A stretch of 64,000 nt of DNA from Bimuria novae-zelandiae CBS 107.79 (taxonomy: Eukaryota > Ascomycota > Dothideomycetes > Pleosporales > Didymosphaeriaceae), in assembly GCA_010015655.1 (NCBI GenBank), contig ML976681.1, positions 542,306 to 606,305 of the forward strand, given 5' to 3'. The translations under genes were made by a program, and so were the position numbers. The notes below the pieces were generated by a model. It was not told where the DNA came from. It did not search any database and saw only the letters and a program-made list of their open reading frames with translations. Positions 11,087 to 22,974 of this stretch are shown one piece after another; positions within the stretch are counted from its first letter, which is position 1, and every line of letters starts with the position of its first letter.

Positions 11087-14000
11087 CACCGTTCACCGTC
11101 GCGCTCACCGAGGACGGAAGGGACGACGAAGAGAAAAAGGCAGCTACGGTCATAACGGAAAACCGATATGCTTCTTTACGAATTGCAATCTGGGCATTGA
11201 CTCCGCAGTCGCATCATCCCCCGGTCTCGCTAAGCAACCGATGTGGTTGCAGGCGTTGCCGTTGGACGTTGTCGCCTCGCTTGCACGTTTCTCTGGCCCC
11301 AGGATTGGGCGACCGTTTCTGGCGGAAAAATCCTTTCTGAATGTTTCAGGATTCGCGTCGGAACAACCAATATGGATTGCCGCAGAGGATGAGGCACGGT
11401 TGGATTTTTTTTTTTTTTTGAAGGTGTTGAGCCTGAAATCGCCGTTGCGTGGGTGAACGCCACAGTTGCGATCCATGGATGCCCCGCATATCCACAGTTC
11501 GCACCTGCCGAACGCGTGCTTCGTGCCATTGCCATACATCGTCTAAGCTATTGTGCAGCAATGCAAATACATATTCGGACGTCTAGACACAATTCGAGCA
11601 ATCCTCCAGTAATTCTTGTCTAACCATCTTCCCACTATCATAGTGCACTTCGCCGTACCGTTCAATGCCTCGACCCACGTACGAGACGTCTCACTCACGA
11701 CCTGATACCTGAGCTTTGGCCTTGTAACTCAAGCGAAGCGATATACGCAGTGAGACACGAATTTGGAAAATGATGTTCTCCGCGAAGGCCGACAGACCGT
11801 CGTTGTCTGCGGCGAGTTGCGCCGCTTCTCCGGCTTCCAAGCGAGTGCGACCCGCTGCTGCAACCGCAACGACGTCCACACGAGCGAGAACGTCTCCTGA
11901 CGGCACATAGGCGATCACCGAAATTTTTACAAATCTCCTCGATGTTCTCTATTCAGTAATATAACATGGCTTGCTGTCATCAATACGTGATACTGACAGA
12001 CTACCAAGGTTTTACCTGCAAGATGGAAAGTTTGAGTCTTAACTACAACTGCTATAGCGTGAGATTTTGACGACCTCATCGGACACGGCGAGACCCACCA
12101 CTACGACACGCTATAGTCTCGGTAATCTCAAGGAGAACCCCTATCGAGGGCAACTTATGCATGACCGATTTGAGTTTGCAACGTGCAGAACACCCTCTTG
12201 TGCGTGTAAGCTGAGCCACACACAGGCCCCCGGGACCAGACTTCCGTGCCAATATATCTTCAAGAATACCTAAGCGACGCCCTCGGTGAACGCTTTCCAC
12301 TCCCTCGTTGACGCCACGATTAATCTCCAAGCACCTATTCAAGAACCTCGGATGTGTGGGCCCGAAGGATGAAGTGGGTTTCGATCGATCGATATTACAG
12401 TATCAAGCACAGAGAGTTTTCGGTTCACTGAACCGTGCCACTTGCAACAACATCAGAGAGAGAGTTTTCGGTTCACTGAACCGTGCCACTTGCAACAACA
12501 TCAGAGAGCTTTCCCTGGGCAAAGCAATTTCCAGCTGACATCAATAAAGTCGCTTAGCCCAGCACCCATGGCCAGATCGTCGTGGCGAGCGCGGTGGTTA
12601 CCCTAGCGGGACGGTGAATGTGTTCAAGCTCGTGTCAAGCTCCGCACACAGGGTTCTCTCACCACGCTCTCAACGGTCTACGTCAACTGTCACCGCAACT
12701 CCTCCACTCGCCTCACATCTCAGCCCTCATCAGCACTCTAGGCCTCTAGCTCGCCCATCGGCTCTCACGCCCATCAAGTGACCTCCCCCAGCTGCGCTTA
12801 CCCACACGCCCTGACGCGCGCCATTGACCCCAACCATCACAAAGCACCGCCGAAGCACGCCCGAACGCGCGCCATCGCCCGCCATGCCTGCCTGCCTCCA
12901 CTGATTCACCGACTGACGCACTCTGTAAGGCACGTCTGCACCTGCCTCGTGCGAGCTCACGCTCATCGGTGAGTGTAAACCGGTGCAATCAGTCCCAATT
13001 TAGAGTCCTTGTCTGCATTGGCGCGGCCGCGCATTGAGCGCACCTGCAAGGGCGCAGCTTTCATTCACCGATCGCGCGTGCACACCTGCGCTTAATGGTG
13101 ATCCGTGCAGCGATCCGCGAACGAACGGTCAGCGGTCCCAGCGAGACGCCAGAACGCACGCTCACCCCACGAGCCTTTGACCCAGGCTATTCAAGTGCTC
13201 ACCGGGAATAGAGCATCCTACGTAGAGTAGCGTTAGCGGTGAGTGCACGCAGCAGGTGATTAAACCTGCCCTATGCGGTGCGTGTGGCATCACTTCACCT
13301 GCAAATGGGCTCGCGAAACACGCCGTTACGGCGGCGTCTGGTTCTGGCACATGGGTACTCGGCCAGCCTGCCGAAAACGCCCTGCCCCTTCCTCGCGCAG
13401 GCAGCAAGTGCCGACCTCTATCGGCATTTTGCTCGCCCATCGGCATGCTGCCTGAGTCCTCCTCTCAAAACGAGGTAACACCTCCGCGTGCACGGCGAAT
13501 CCGCTCTCGCGTGGGGGTCCGCCTCGCGCTATACCTGCCCCAGATGCCCTTGGAAGGATATCTGGGGATCCCAAACCTTGGATTCCCTGGGAAACTCTTT
13601 CCTGCCTGCTGTCTGCACCGCAAGGTGAACGATACGACGGATGAATTTAGCGTCCGTCCGCCGTCCGGACAGCCACAATCCAATCCAATCCGCGCAACGG
13701 TTCTTTCGTCATCGTGGGTATGGCCGCCCGCAGCATCTCGCATGCCAACCGCATCATCACAAGCCTGAATAGATCATGCTATGCAGGGCAACAAAATACC
13801 CAGTCCAACAGCATCAATTAATCCATACCCTGCCGACTCCTTCAATCCCGTCTTTACCCCCAAGCGACCCCGCTCATTCCTCCTCTTTCACCCCCACGCA
13901 CGCTCCCACCCGCACGGCACCCCCCTGTCCTCCCCTCTACTTCGCGCGGATAAATGCCCTCCTCGGGCGTCGCATCTTGCTTTAAATAATGCATGAGCTA

Positions 14001-14798
14001 TGCTATGTATGCTAGCACGAAGTCTCCACCTAGACTCGGCTCGGAGGGGGGGGGATTGCTAGCGGAGGGAGCGGGGGCGCGGAGGGCGAAAGAAAAGGGG
14101 AAAGCGTGCCGCTGTGCTAAGTGCTAACGACAGGGTCGGAGGGGGAGACGATGCCGGCCGATCGTGACGCGTCCTGTACGAGGCGGGCGTGGGGAGGATA
14201 TTGGGCTTTTGGGCAAAATGCGCGAGCTGGGCGAGAGAGAGGGGGATTGCATGATGTGGATTGGAGAACCTGATCGTTTTGTATATGCGTCGTTCGCGTG
14301 AGGACAGGACGCATCCATCCCACGGGACCCTCACGCTGTGTCCATGGTGCACCAAAGTACCATATAAAAATGAGCCCTACAGAGCCATGAAAACCTCCCT
14401 CGTGTGCACCATATATCCGATAGCAAGCATACACAATTGCCGGGGCAGCGCTGCAGCTCCGACATGTTAACAGAATATACACCCAGACAGGGGGGAAAAA
14501 ACACGCCTAAGCCTATGCAAAAACCCTGGCTGCTGTTCATGAAAGCCATTTTCGCTGACGAAAAGCCGACCCAGGTGCCAGAACTTGTTGCGTAAAGAAA
14601 TAAAAATACGTCCAAGGTAGAAGAAGCGAGATGAGTATGCCACTCCCGTAGCCCACGACCCAGGTCGTATGAACCCAAACCCGTTGATGCCCTTTCCTAG
14701 AATCCTACAAAAGCAAATAGCATGACCGGTAAAACTCCAATTTTGAAAATCATCGTCGTGGACCTGATGCAGCAGCCGTGAACATGTGCGAGAAGTCG
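11087..14798. other. 3.7-kb gene-free region, GC-rich in the middle
   Basis: No ORF here has domain-like composition or plausible gene structure. It holds a 15-bp T run (11405-11419), a 48-bp tandem duplication (12411-12508), a GC-rich stretch about 12,560-13,960 with recurrent CACCTGC and CGGTGAGT motifs, an imperfect inverted repeat at about 13,195-13,248, and a G run at 14,047-14,054. The left end is the promoter of the ABC transporter and the right end is the 3' side of the Zn2Cys6 gene. An unrecognised non-coding RNA cannot be excluded. Confidence 0.4.
12411..12508. repeat. Two-copy 48-bp tandem repeat containing a palindrome
   Basis: Two consecutive copies with period 48 (the ttttcgg block recurs at 12417 and 12465) are essentially identical. 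Each contains cggttcactgaaccg, a perfect inverted repeat with 7-bp arms and a 1-bp centre, at 12421-12435 and 12469-12483. Such an operator-like palindrome, duplicated, could bind a dimeric regulator; this is inference. Confidence 0.85.
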
Positions 14799-16599
14799 TC
14801 ATGTCGCTAGGAAATCCCAACCTTTTTGGTTGATGATCTTCTCCCAGTCCCACGAGTCAGGGTCGTCCGTGTCCATGAGATGCCATACCCTGTCCACAAC
14901 CTCTTTTGCGAAGGTGATGTTGCCCAGGCCGGTGGCTGCCATCAAGCCGCTAAATGCCCTGTTGATCTCGACACGCTGGTTTTCTTCGAAAGCCGCGCAA
15001 CCCATCAGGAACAGCGGCAACAGAACGTTGCTTTGTATCCATCCTTCTGCGGGTAACTCGTTGATGTATTTGATACCGTCATCAACAGCAGATCGAATGA
15101 ACGGGTCTGGCTTCGATTTCTTGGTTGTCCGATAGAGGTACACCCAGGTAGCCTGTCGGTACAGCATAGATAAGGTGTAGCGAGGGGTGCCTGGTGTTTG
15201 AGGACACACCCAATTGCGCAGACCAGTGTCGATTGCGTGCGCAGTGAGCAAAGCCTCGTAGTCCATGATGGGTTCTATCTTCTCATCGATGCGTATGCGA
15301 AGCTTCCTTCTCAGGTTGCTGATCTTTGAGATGAAGCCGAACAAGCCGTCTGAGACGCCGATGAGACCTGCAGTCTCCGGGTTGATCGAGAAAGGAAGGC
15401 TGAAGTTTTCCATCATGGGTACTTCAGTCCCGTCCATGGACGTGACCTCGCTGGCTATCCAATGATAGTAGAAGAACTCGTCGAATAAAGATTGAAACTC
15501 TGGATTCTTGAGTTTCTGGTTCATGGCGATCTGTTTTGCGGCAATCATGTGCATCCTGTATTCGCCAGAGGTATTGCCGTCGCATATAGCATGTAGCAGG
15601 TGGATCAATATCTGGGCGACGTTAGAGTCTTCATAGACCATGGTACCTCCTTCGCCAGCCTTCTGGCGCTTGAGGTCTTGGTTCAACAAATGCAATGCTT
15701 TGCCTCGATGGAACACCTGCCTATCCTCAAACTCCTTTGACGGCGTAATAGAACAGATGTGTGATGCTGACAGGCAGAGCACCGAGTGCATCAAGCCTTC
15801 GTGTTGTAGAGCCATGGGCAAAAGTACTCTCGTGAACGGGTTCGTACTTTGGTCACCATGGAGACTGAGGACAGCGCTAGCTCTGCTGACGAAATGTTGC
15901 AGCAGCGTACGGTCGACGTCAGTTTCTACTCCTCCCATGAGCGGTGGTAGCTCGAACTTAATCTCGACACTTGACCGCCTTGCTACATAAACGTCAGCTT
16001 TGCTCTATGGCAGGACAGGCATGCTAACCTTCAGCTGCCTTTTCCTTACCACTCTTCCATATCTCCACAGGCTTGTAGCCTTCACAATGTATGTTGTTTT
16101 TCTGGCAGGAAAGACCTGTGCTCGTTAGTCAATCATCTAACAATTTGACGTAGGACAAATTACAAAATGGCTTTGTTTCGTCGCACTTTTTCTTTCGTTT
16201 GCGACATGTTGTACACCCTGTTTTGGACCGTGCTTTCGCTTGTTTCGACACCGTGGTGGGGGAACGTGGAGGGTGGATGCGCGGTCGTCCTCGAGCGCGT
16301 CTCAGTCGTACGGGCTCGGTTGGCGATAATGGGGTATCTTCCGCCATGGGCTCGGGTTTTACGTCCGACAACTGAAGCTCTGTCTCCTCGATCTTCGGTA
16401 TGATATCGTTGGAACCATCTCGGGATTCTAGTCGCTCATCAGATAGAGAGTCTGTTGTGGAGAGGCCATTTGTGTCGAACGTTGGAGTGTTCACCGGGGA
16501 CTCGCTGCTGGACGACATAGAAGGCTGAGGAGATGAGCTGGTGCTCATGCGAGCGTGCGCTGCCGACGGCCGTTGCCCGAAATTTAGGTTCGAGATCAT
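14799..16599 (-). CDS. Zn(2)Cys(6) transcription factor with AT-hook and fungal TF domain
   Basis: Three exons, 16599-16164, 16115-16029 and 15982-14799, with 48-bp and 46-bp introns (first: gtaatt...gcacag with branch tgactaac); 568 residues. The first intron falls inside the zinc cluster, and splicing gives [29 protein letters not shown], a perfect C-x2-C-x6-C-x6-C-x2-C-x6-C. Just before it is an AT-hook-like RARGRPRIHPPR, and the N-terminus is Ser/Thr/Pro-rich and acidic (activation-like). Exon 3 carries a Fungal_trans_2-type regulatory domain (LLQHFVSRASAVLSLHG, MHSVLCLSASH, LLHAICDGNTSGEYRMHM). It acts in the nucleus as a sequence-specific regulator; targets are unknown. An alternative start is the second Met (16548). 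No biosynthetic genes sit beside it. Confidence 0.9.
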
Positions 16600-19283
16600 T
16601 CGAACGATTAAGCGGCACTGTCAATGGTTACCGTGTGTCGGAGGCAAGCATTGGACGTATGCGTCGGTTGTTGGCGGAGTAGCTGTTCAGGCGAAGGGCG
16701 CCTCAAGAGCTCAAGCCGAGCAAGTGATTTTCTTGCAAGCAATTCGGCGACGATAGCGTCCACGTACACAGCGTAGAGCGAAGCACCGGACAAGCAAAGT
16801 TGTAAAGGAGCGCGATGTTCTGGTAATGGGGGAATCCTAAGGGTCCAAGAGGATCGCTCCCTCGAGTCGAGACGGCTGGCAACGTCGCGAGCGGGGGTGA
16901 GGAGGCCTTAGCGAATCGTGCGGCAAGCCAATAGTGGCTGGGGAAGAGGAACGGCACAGGTCGCACACGGCTGCGTCCACGGTGCAGTCCAGCAACGTTT
17001 AAGCACAGCGCGGGAAAATCAAGTGGCAAAAAGCCGGGGCCAATACCGAGATAATCAGACGTGACAAGGGATAGACGTGGTCGAGTGGGAGCGAAAGGCG
17101 CAAAAGAGATCGACCTGAGAGCGGGGACGGTGGAGGAAATACACTTTATTGACTAGGGAGCTCCAAGGCTGCGGTACGAGGTATGTGAAAATCACTGAAG
17201 GAAGCCATTTCCACCGTACTGGTTCAGGCGACTCTCTTATAGACTACCAGCACCACGACCAGCATTGGACAGGAGCATTGGCCAGTCAATGGGACGTGTG
17301 GATGATTGCCTCGGGAGAGAGCACTAGCCTCTACGAGAGGCTGCAATCTCAGACGCGGGTGTATGTATTGTATATAATATGGTGGAGTCCAGTTATGCGT
17401 ATTGTATTGCTGCTGACTGGGACTCGTTCCGCTTCGGAGGCCTGTATATATGCACGTTGCTCGCTGTTCCTGTTGGCTGTCACATTTCGCGGGATGCCAC
17501 AGTAGTAGTGTCTATATGATGAACAGCGGGGAAGCTTGCCATCGTGTGAGCATGCAGTCCCTCGTGGCCCGTGGGCTGATTTTGCCCAACGCTCAAGCTG
17601 CCCACAGCCGAGACCGGCTTGCGAGGCCAGCCTTTTGGTCGTTGCTATTTCCTATGCTTATTGAACACGACCCAAACGCCATCAAAACGACGGCTGGTCG
17701 CTCAAGCACCTAGTAACGGCGCGATCTTTTGGTCTGGTCTTCCAAGATCCGGAATGTGCCATGTGAATTAAGCCCCACTTCGCGAAGTTGCAGTACGTAT
17801 TGATTCCTACTACTCGTATTGTCGTTCTATCGACAGTTGTCAACACTGTAGGTGCAGGGTCGCTTCTCGGCGGCGTAAGACGGAATGCCGCTTTCGTAAA
17901 GAGACTGGCATAAGCACCATGACGACGCTAGCCCGCAATGTCGAGGTTTAGGAGCTCAAGCGCAGGGACAGCTATCGCAAGGACCGTATCGCGCTGCGTC
18001 CTCGCCAGCCGATCCTGGGGTCGGGCAAGACAGCACTGGTTTAAACTTTGTTTGAGCGACGTGAGTCCCCGCATGGCCACAGCCCGTCAGCGCTGCAGGA
18101 GTACCAGCTACATAATCTGACGCTAGGTATCGGAGACGCTGCACAACGGAGCATGACCAAGCGGAGAAGAGCCGCTTCAATTTTGTCGTTGCTCCACTTG
18201 AAAGTAGGGCATCTTGTCTTCACGATGCCATCTAGGTCGGAGCGGGAGCGGGACGGCTGCGAAGTTACGCACGCTCCAAAAGCTGGCCTCGAAAGGGCCG
18301 CTCCCGTCGAACCCTGAGCCCTGAGGTCGGATTGCGCGCGGAATGGAAGGAAATAGATATTGTGAGCATCGGGACCGCGCACTCTATGCCGACCAATTTG
18401 TGTCGGCGCTTCCGTCGATATTGCATTGACCTGATGAGGAGGAGTTACAGACGAGGCACAGCCGATGACGGCGAGAGCTTCCATGTGTGCGAGTTCGCAG
18501 CTGCGCCCAAGTCATCCATTGCCTTCCTATCATTACATGAAATTCTGACGTTGAATCATTGTCAGAAGTCATCGACGGCCCATGGGTTGACCTAGCATTG
18601 TTTGGTCATGTGGCGCGCTGTTCGAAGCGAACAGTGATCGCCGTCTGGCATTAGAGCGCGGTTCCGAGCTCCCGAAGTGAGGCCGAAATGTGCACGCGCT
18701 GTCCAGCTTCAAGAAACGGCTAGGGTGAGCAGTTCATCGCGATTCCGTCGTGCAAGAGCCATGCTTGTTCACGAGCGACGGCATGACCCACATTAGTTCG
18801 CAGTCTTTGTCGCGGTAGAGAGGCGCCGGCACGGAAGGCACGATGTGCGAGACTGGTGTGACGTGCATATTTAGTGGGGGATACCGCCAAACCTGCCTCC
18901 GGTGTTGCATGCCCGAGCGTAGCCGACGTGGAGCGTTGAGAGCAGAGCTGTCATGTGTTCTCGTATCCGTTGGCCGATACCGCCCGTAGAATACAAAGAC
19001 AAAGGCTGTGCATCGCTATGAAGTGGCTCGTAAAGGAGTGCCGACGAGGTTGCTGTTGTACGACCACAGTGATTTCTCACACTCCAAGTGCGGACGATGA
19101 TGTCGGGTCTTGGCACATTTACGGCCCGACGTTGTTCCGAGATACCCCTGCGCATCGTGAATGCTTTGAGCTCCCACAGCGACGACGGCAACGCCAGCGC
19201 GACCATGCGACCGCCTACAACGCGTCTCTAGGAATTTGAACGCGGGCGTACACCTCCACGCGCTCCATCAACATATCAACATC
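16600..19283. other. 2.7-kb gene-free region
   Basis: I see no gene between the Zn2Cys6 regulator and Cft2. Short frames are present on both strands but none has a recognisable motif, a signal peptide or a plausible splice structure. The outer few hundred bases on each side must hold the divergent promoters of the two flanking genes. Confidence 0.45.
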
Positions 19284-22144
19284 ATGTTCACCTTCACGCC
19301 GCTGCTGGGCGCGCAATCGGCGTCGCCCGCGTCACAGTCGCTGCTGGAATTCGACGGCGGCATCAAGGTGCTCATCGACGTGGGCTGGGACGAGAGCTTT
19401 GATTCCGAGAAGCTCAAGGAGCTCGAGAAGTACGTGGCTAGCTTGTGCGGTGTGCGCAGTGTCAGCGAAAGGCGGCGTGCACCTGGGATGTAGCTAGGAA
19501 CCGTCGCGCTCACTCGTAGCATCATTGTATTAAAGAAATCTACTGACTTCTATGCCCCAGACATGTCCCGACACTCTCGTTTATTCTTCTCACCCATGCG
19601 ACCGTGGCACATATCGGCGCCTTCGCCCATTGCTGCAAACACATCCCCAAGTTCAAAAGCATACCCGTTTACGCAACGACGCCCGTCACGCAGCTCGGCC
19701 GCACGTTGTTGCAAGATGTATACGCGTCGACGCCACTGGCAAGCTCCGTCGTACCTTCTGACGCGCTTACCCAATCGGTCTATTCGCTCGGGAGCAACCC
19801 CAAGATCCTCATGCAGCCGCCGACACCAGCAGAAATCACGAGCTATTTCACCCTTATCAATGAGCTAAAATACTCGGAACCGAGACAGCCCGACAGTGCC
19901 GAGTCCACGCCACCCCTTGGCCAGTTCACCATCACTGCATACAGCGCTGGACACACGCTAGGAGGGACAATATGGCACCTGGACCACGACATGGAATCCG
20001 TCGTGTACTCGGTCAATTGGAACCAGGCAAGCGAGCGTGTTTTGTCGGGCGCCGGCTGGTTTGGTGAGGTGGGCGGCGAGGTCACCAAGGAGTTGCGCCA
20101 GCCCACAGCTATGATCTGCAGCAGCAGAGGCACTGGTCCCAAGGTAGCTGTCGGGCTTGACCAGCGAGACGAAACGCTCATAACTTTGATCAGAGACACT
20201 GTAGCCAACGGCGGGTCTGTGCTGATCCCCTCTGACTCCAGCGCTCGCGTTCTCGAATTAGCCCACCTCCTCGAAAAGACATGGGCCGGAGAAACGAATA
20301 GTCCCTTACGGAACGCCAAAGTCTTTCTCGCGAGTAGGACCGCTGGAGCAACCCTGAAATATACGCGTAGCTTATTGGAGTGGAAAATGGAGAAAGGTAT
20401 TGGGGAAGACTCGTTTGATTTTAAACACGTAACGATCCTAGAGCGGAAATCGCGCGTTACAAAGATGCTAGCACAAGCCGAGCCTCGTGTCATCCTCGCA
20501 AGTGATGCGTCCTTGGAATGGGGCTTTTCCAAAGATGCAGTGAAGAGCATAGCATCCGATCCTCGCAATCTCATCGTTCTGACCGAGCGGGCGGCTGACC
20601 TTGGAGGTAAGCACAAGGGGTTAGGAAGATATTTGTGGGAGTTGTGGAGCGCGGGTACCTCACTTCCACCTTCCGAGCAAGATTGGACCTCGATCGCCCC
20701 TGTTGGTCTCTCTGGACACCAAGCATCGCTCAGGTCGGCCCGCGGCGCAGCGCTAGAAGGCCAGGAACTCTCATTATACCAACAATATCTTGCCACGCAA
20801 CGATCACTTCAGGACACCATGCAAGGGGATTCTAGCACGGCGCTAGAGACGTCAGGTGATGCTGGCGACACTTGGTCGGCATCGACTTCCACAACTTCGG
20901 AAGACTCCGACGATGAACATCAAGGAAGGCTGTTAAACACTGCGACCATCCTGCGTCATACCAGAAAGAAGCTTGGCTTGAGTGATGAAGAGCTTGGTGT
21001 CAAAATCCTTGTTCAACGGAAGAATGTACATGACTGGGACGTGCGGGGCAAAAAGGGAGAGGAGAAGATGTTCCCGTTCGTCGCCAAGCAGCGACGCGCA
21101 GATGACTTTGGCGAGATGATCCGGCTGGAAGACTTCCCTCGTGAGGAAGAAGCTGAGGTCACAGGAGCCGAATTAAGAGATGGAATGAAGAAAGAGAACG
21201 AGGTGGGCCAAAAGAGAAAGTGGGAGCACGTGACTGTCTCAGCTGCCCGCGGCAGTCACCAGAACAAGCACCGGAGAACAGACTCGAACGACCACGGAGC
21301 CATAGATGATGGCGACGTCTCTGATGAAGAACTCGGAGAGGATGCGCCTCGCATTGAGGGTCCTTCCAAGGTCGTTTTTGACACCGAAACATTACAACTA
21401 CATTGTCGCATTGCCTTCGTGGACTTCTCTGCACTGCACGATCTGCGTATGATCACTAACCTGTTGGGTCTCATTCAGCCTCGAAAGCTTATTCTTGTTG
21501 CGGGAGACGACACCGAGACCCAAATTCTGGCACAAGAGGCCCAAAAGGCATTCGCCGCCCGCACAGGTGAATCGTCGAAGACGGACGAAGTCTTCACGCC
21601 TGTTCTAGGACAGGTCATAGACGCCAGCGTGGACACCAATGCCTGGTCTGTGAAGCTCAGCCGTAACATGGTACGCAGACTACAGTGGCAGAAGATTGGG
21701 AAACTGGGCGTTGTCGCGATCACCGGCCGACTAGCAGCCGCTTCTCTCGAGCCTACTTCGAATGAGGACGAAGGCACTGCGAAAAAGAAACCTAAGCTCG
21801 AAGTACCCACGGCGACTGAGAATGACAAGATGGACACGACACCCATCCTCGATGTTGTACCCGCTAATCTCTCCATCGCCGTCCGCTCCGTTGCACAGCC
21901 CTTCCACGTCGGCGACATGCGACTGCCAGAGCTGCGCAAGTTCCTGCAGGCTGCCGGCATGACAGCGGATCTGGCAGGTGGAGGAGCATTGGTTGTCAAC
22001 AATACCGTCACGGTGCGAATCAACAAAGCTACCGGGACAATCGACGTTGACGGTGGTGCCTACTCCCTTGACAAGGATGCAATGACGTTTTACAAAGTGA
22101 GGAGGAAGGTGTATGAGGGCTTAGCAGTTGTTGCGGGCGCTTAG
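19284..22144 (+). CDS. CFT2: Cleavage and polyadenylation factor subunit Cft2 (CPSF100 homologue)
   Basis: Two exons, 19284-19429 and 19561-22144, joined across a 131-bp intron (gtacgt...ccccag) give 909 residues. The start MFTFTPLLGAQSASPASQSL and the following FDGGIKVLIDVGWDESF are typical of the family. It has a metallo-beta-lactamase plus beta-CASP fold: LSFILLTHATVAHIGAF replaces the HxHxDH zinc motif, so the site looks inactive, as known for CPSF100/Cft2 as opposed to the endonuclease CPSF73/Ysh1. Other landmarks are ITAYSAGHTLGGTIWHL, YSVNWNQASERVL, an acidic/basic linker around residues 430-600, and a C-terminal IAFVDFSALHDLRMITNLL...RKLILVAGD block. It works in the nuclear 3'-end processing complex that cleaves and polyadenylates pre-mRNA. 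Length is close to other fungal homologues. Confidence 0.95.
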
Positions 22145-22974
22145 AGCGTTTTGACTTAGGTTGAATATGTATTGTGTACTCTTGCGTGGGATGCTCAGGT
22201 ATGGATCTCCTACCGGACTACGGCGTTCTGATACCTCTGTGTAGTAGTAGTACGATACCTTTGGAATTGATGCGAACATCGAGTGTCGCTTTCGTCAGAT
22301 CCCTGATATATATTCCCTTTGTGCTCAAGTCAGGCGAACATGTGGCTTGCCAGTGCCGTCTTAGCTCAAACGAGTCTGGCCTTGATGCCGCTCATGTGAA
22401 TGCGAGCCTAAGTGCTGATAGTGAGGGACAACACCTCGAAATTCACGCTTTGTAGTGGCTACGGCACACTTCACAAGTCCCACGTCACAGCATGCCCTGT
22501 TTGTAAAGCACAGTTTACACCAACGAAGTGCCCTAATTCCTGCGATTATTGTTCAAGCAGTTAGCTTCCACTTCACAATCCACTTCAAGAGCAGGCATTC
22601 AACGTCCTCGTTTGCAACAACACTCGTATACCAACACTGCCTTTCTCTTCACGCTCAGCACCCGTTTCATACTCTTCAATGTCGCCATCACGTTCGTGTA
22701 TATATACGCGCTCCCAGTGCACTTTTTGTCTTCGTCGTCACTGCTTTCGTGCTCTACAAAGCGATCTCAACGGATCACAAAGCAGTCGTCTATACGGCGT
22801 TCTGTTCCTCCTCAGAACCACTCATTCCCTTCTATCCTCCTTTATTCCTTTCGTTAGCCTCACCAGGGGTTGTATCAACCAGGTATACGCCGCATCCTCT
22901 TCAGCACAGAAAAGGATACAACACAAAACACTACAATCAATTCTTCATCCCCACCACCGCCATCTCAGCCTAAG
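22145..22974. other. Spacer and long 5' leader of the Pro/Met/Gly-rich gene
   Basis: No separate gene is supported. A TATA-like tgtatatatacgc lies near 22,695 and is followed by C/T- and CA-rich leader sequence up to the ATG at 22975, suggesting a 5' UTR of about 200-250 bases for the next gene. Confidence 0.45.

Noticed and set aside
13256..13768. 170-codon open frame in the GC-rich desert
   Set aside because: Starts at GTG, no motif, and overlaps similarly long frames on both strands as expected for GC-rich DNA.
22455..22973. 172-codon open frame on the + strand before the Pro/Met/Gly-rich gene
   Set aside because: Starts with GTG, is composed of C/T- and CA-rich leader-like sequence, and contains the probable TATA box and 5' UTR of the next gene.
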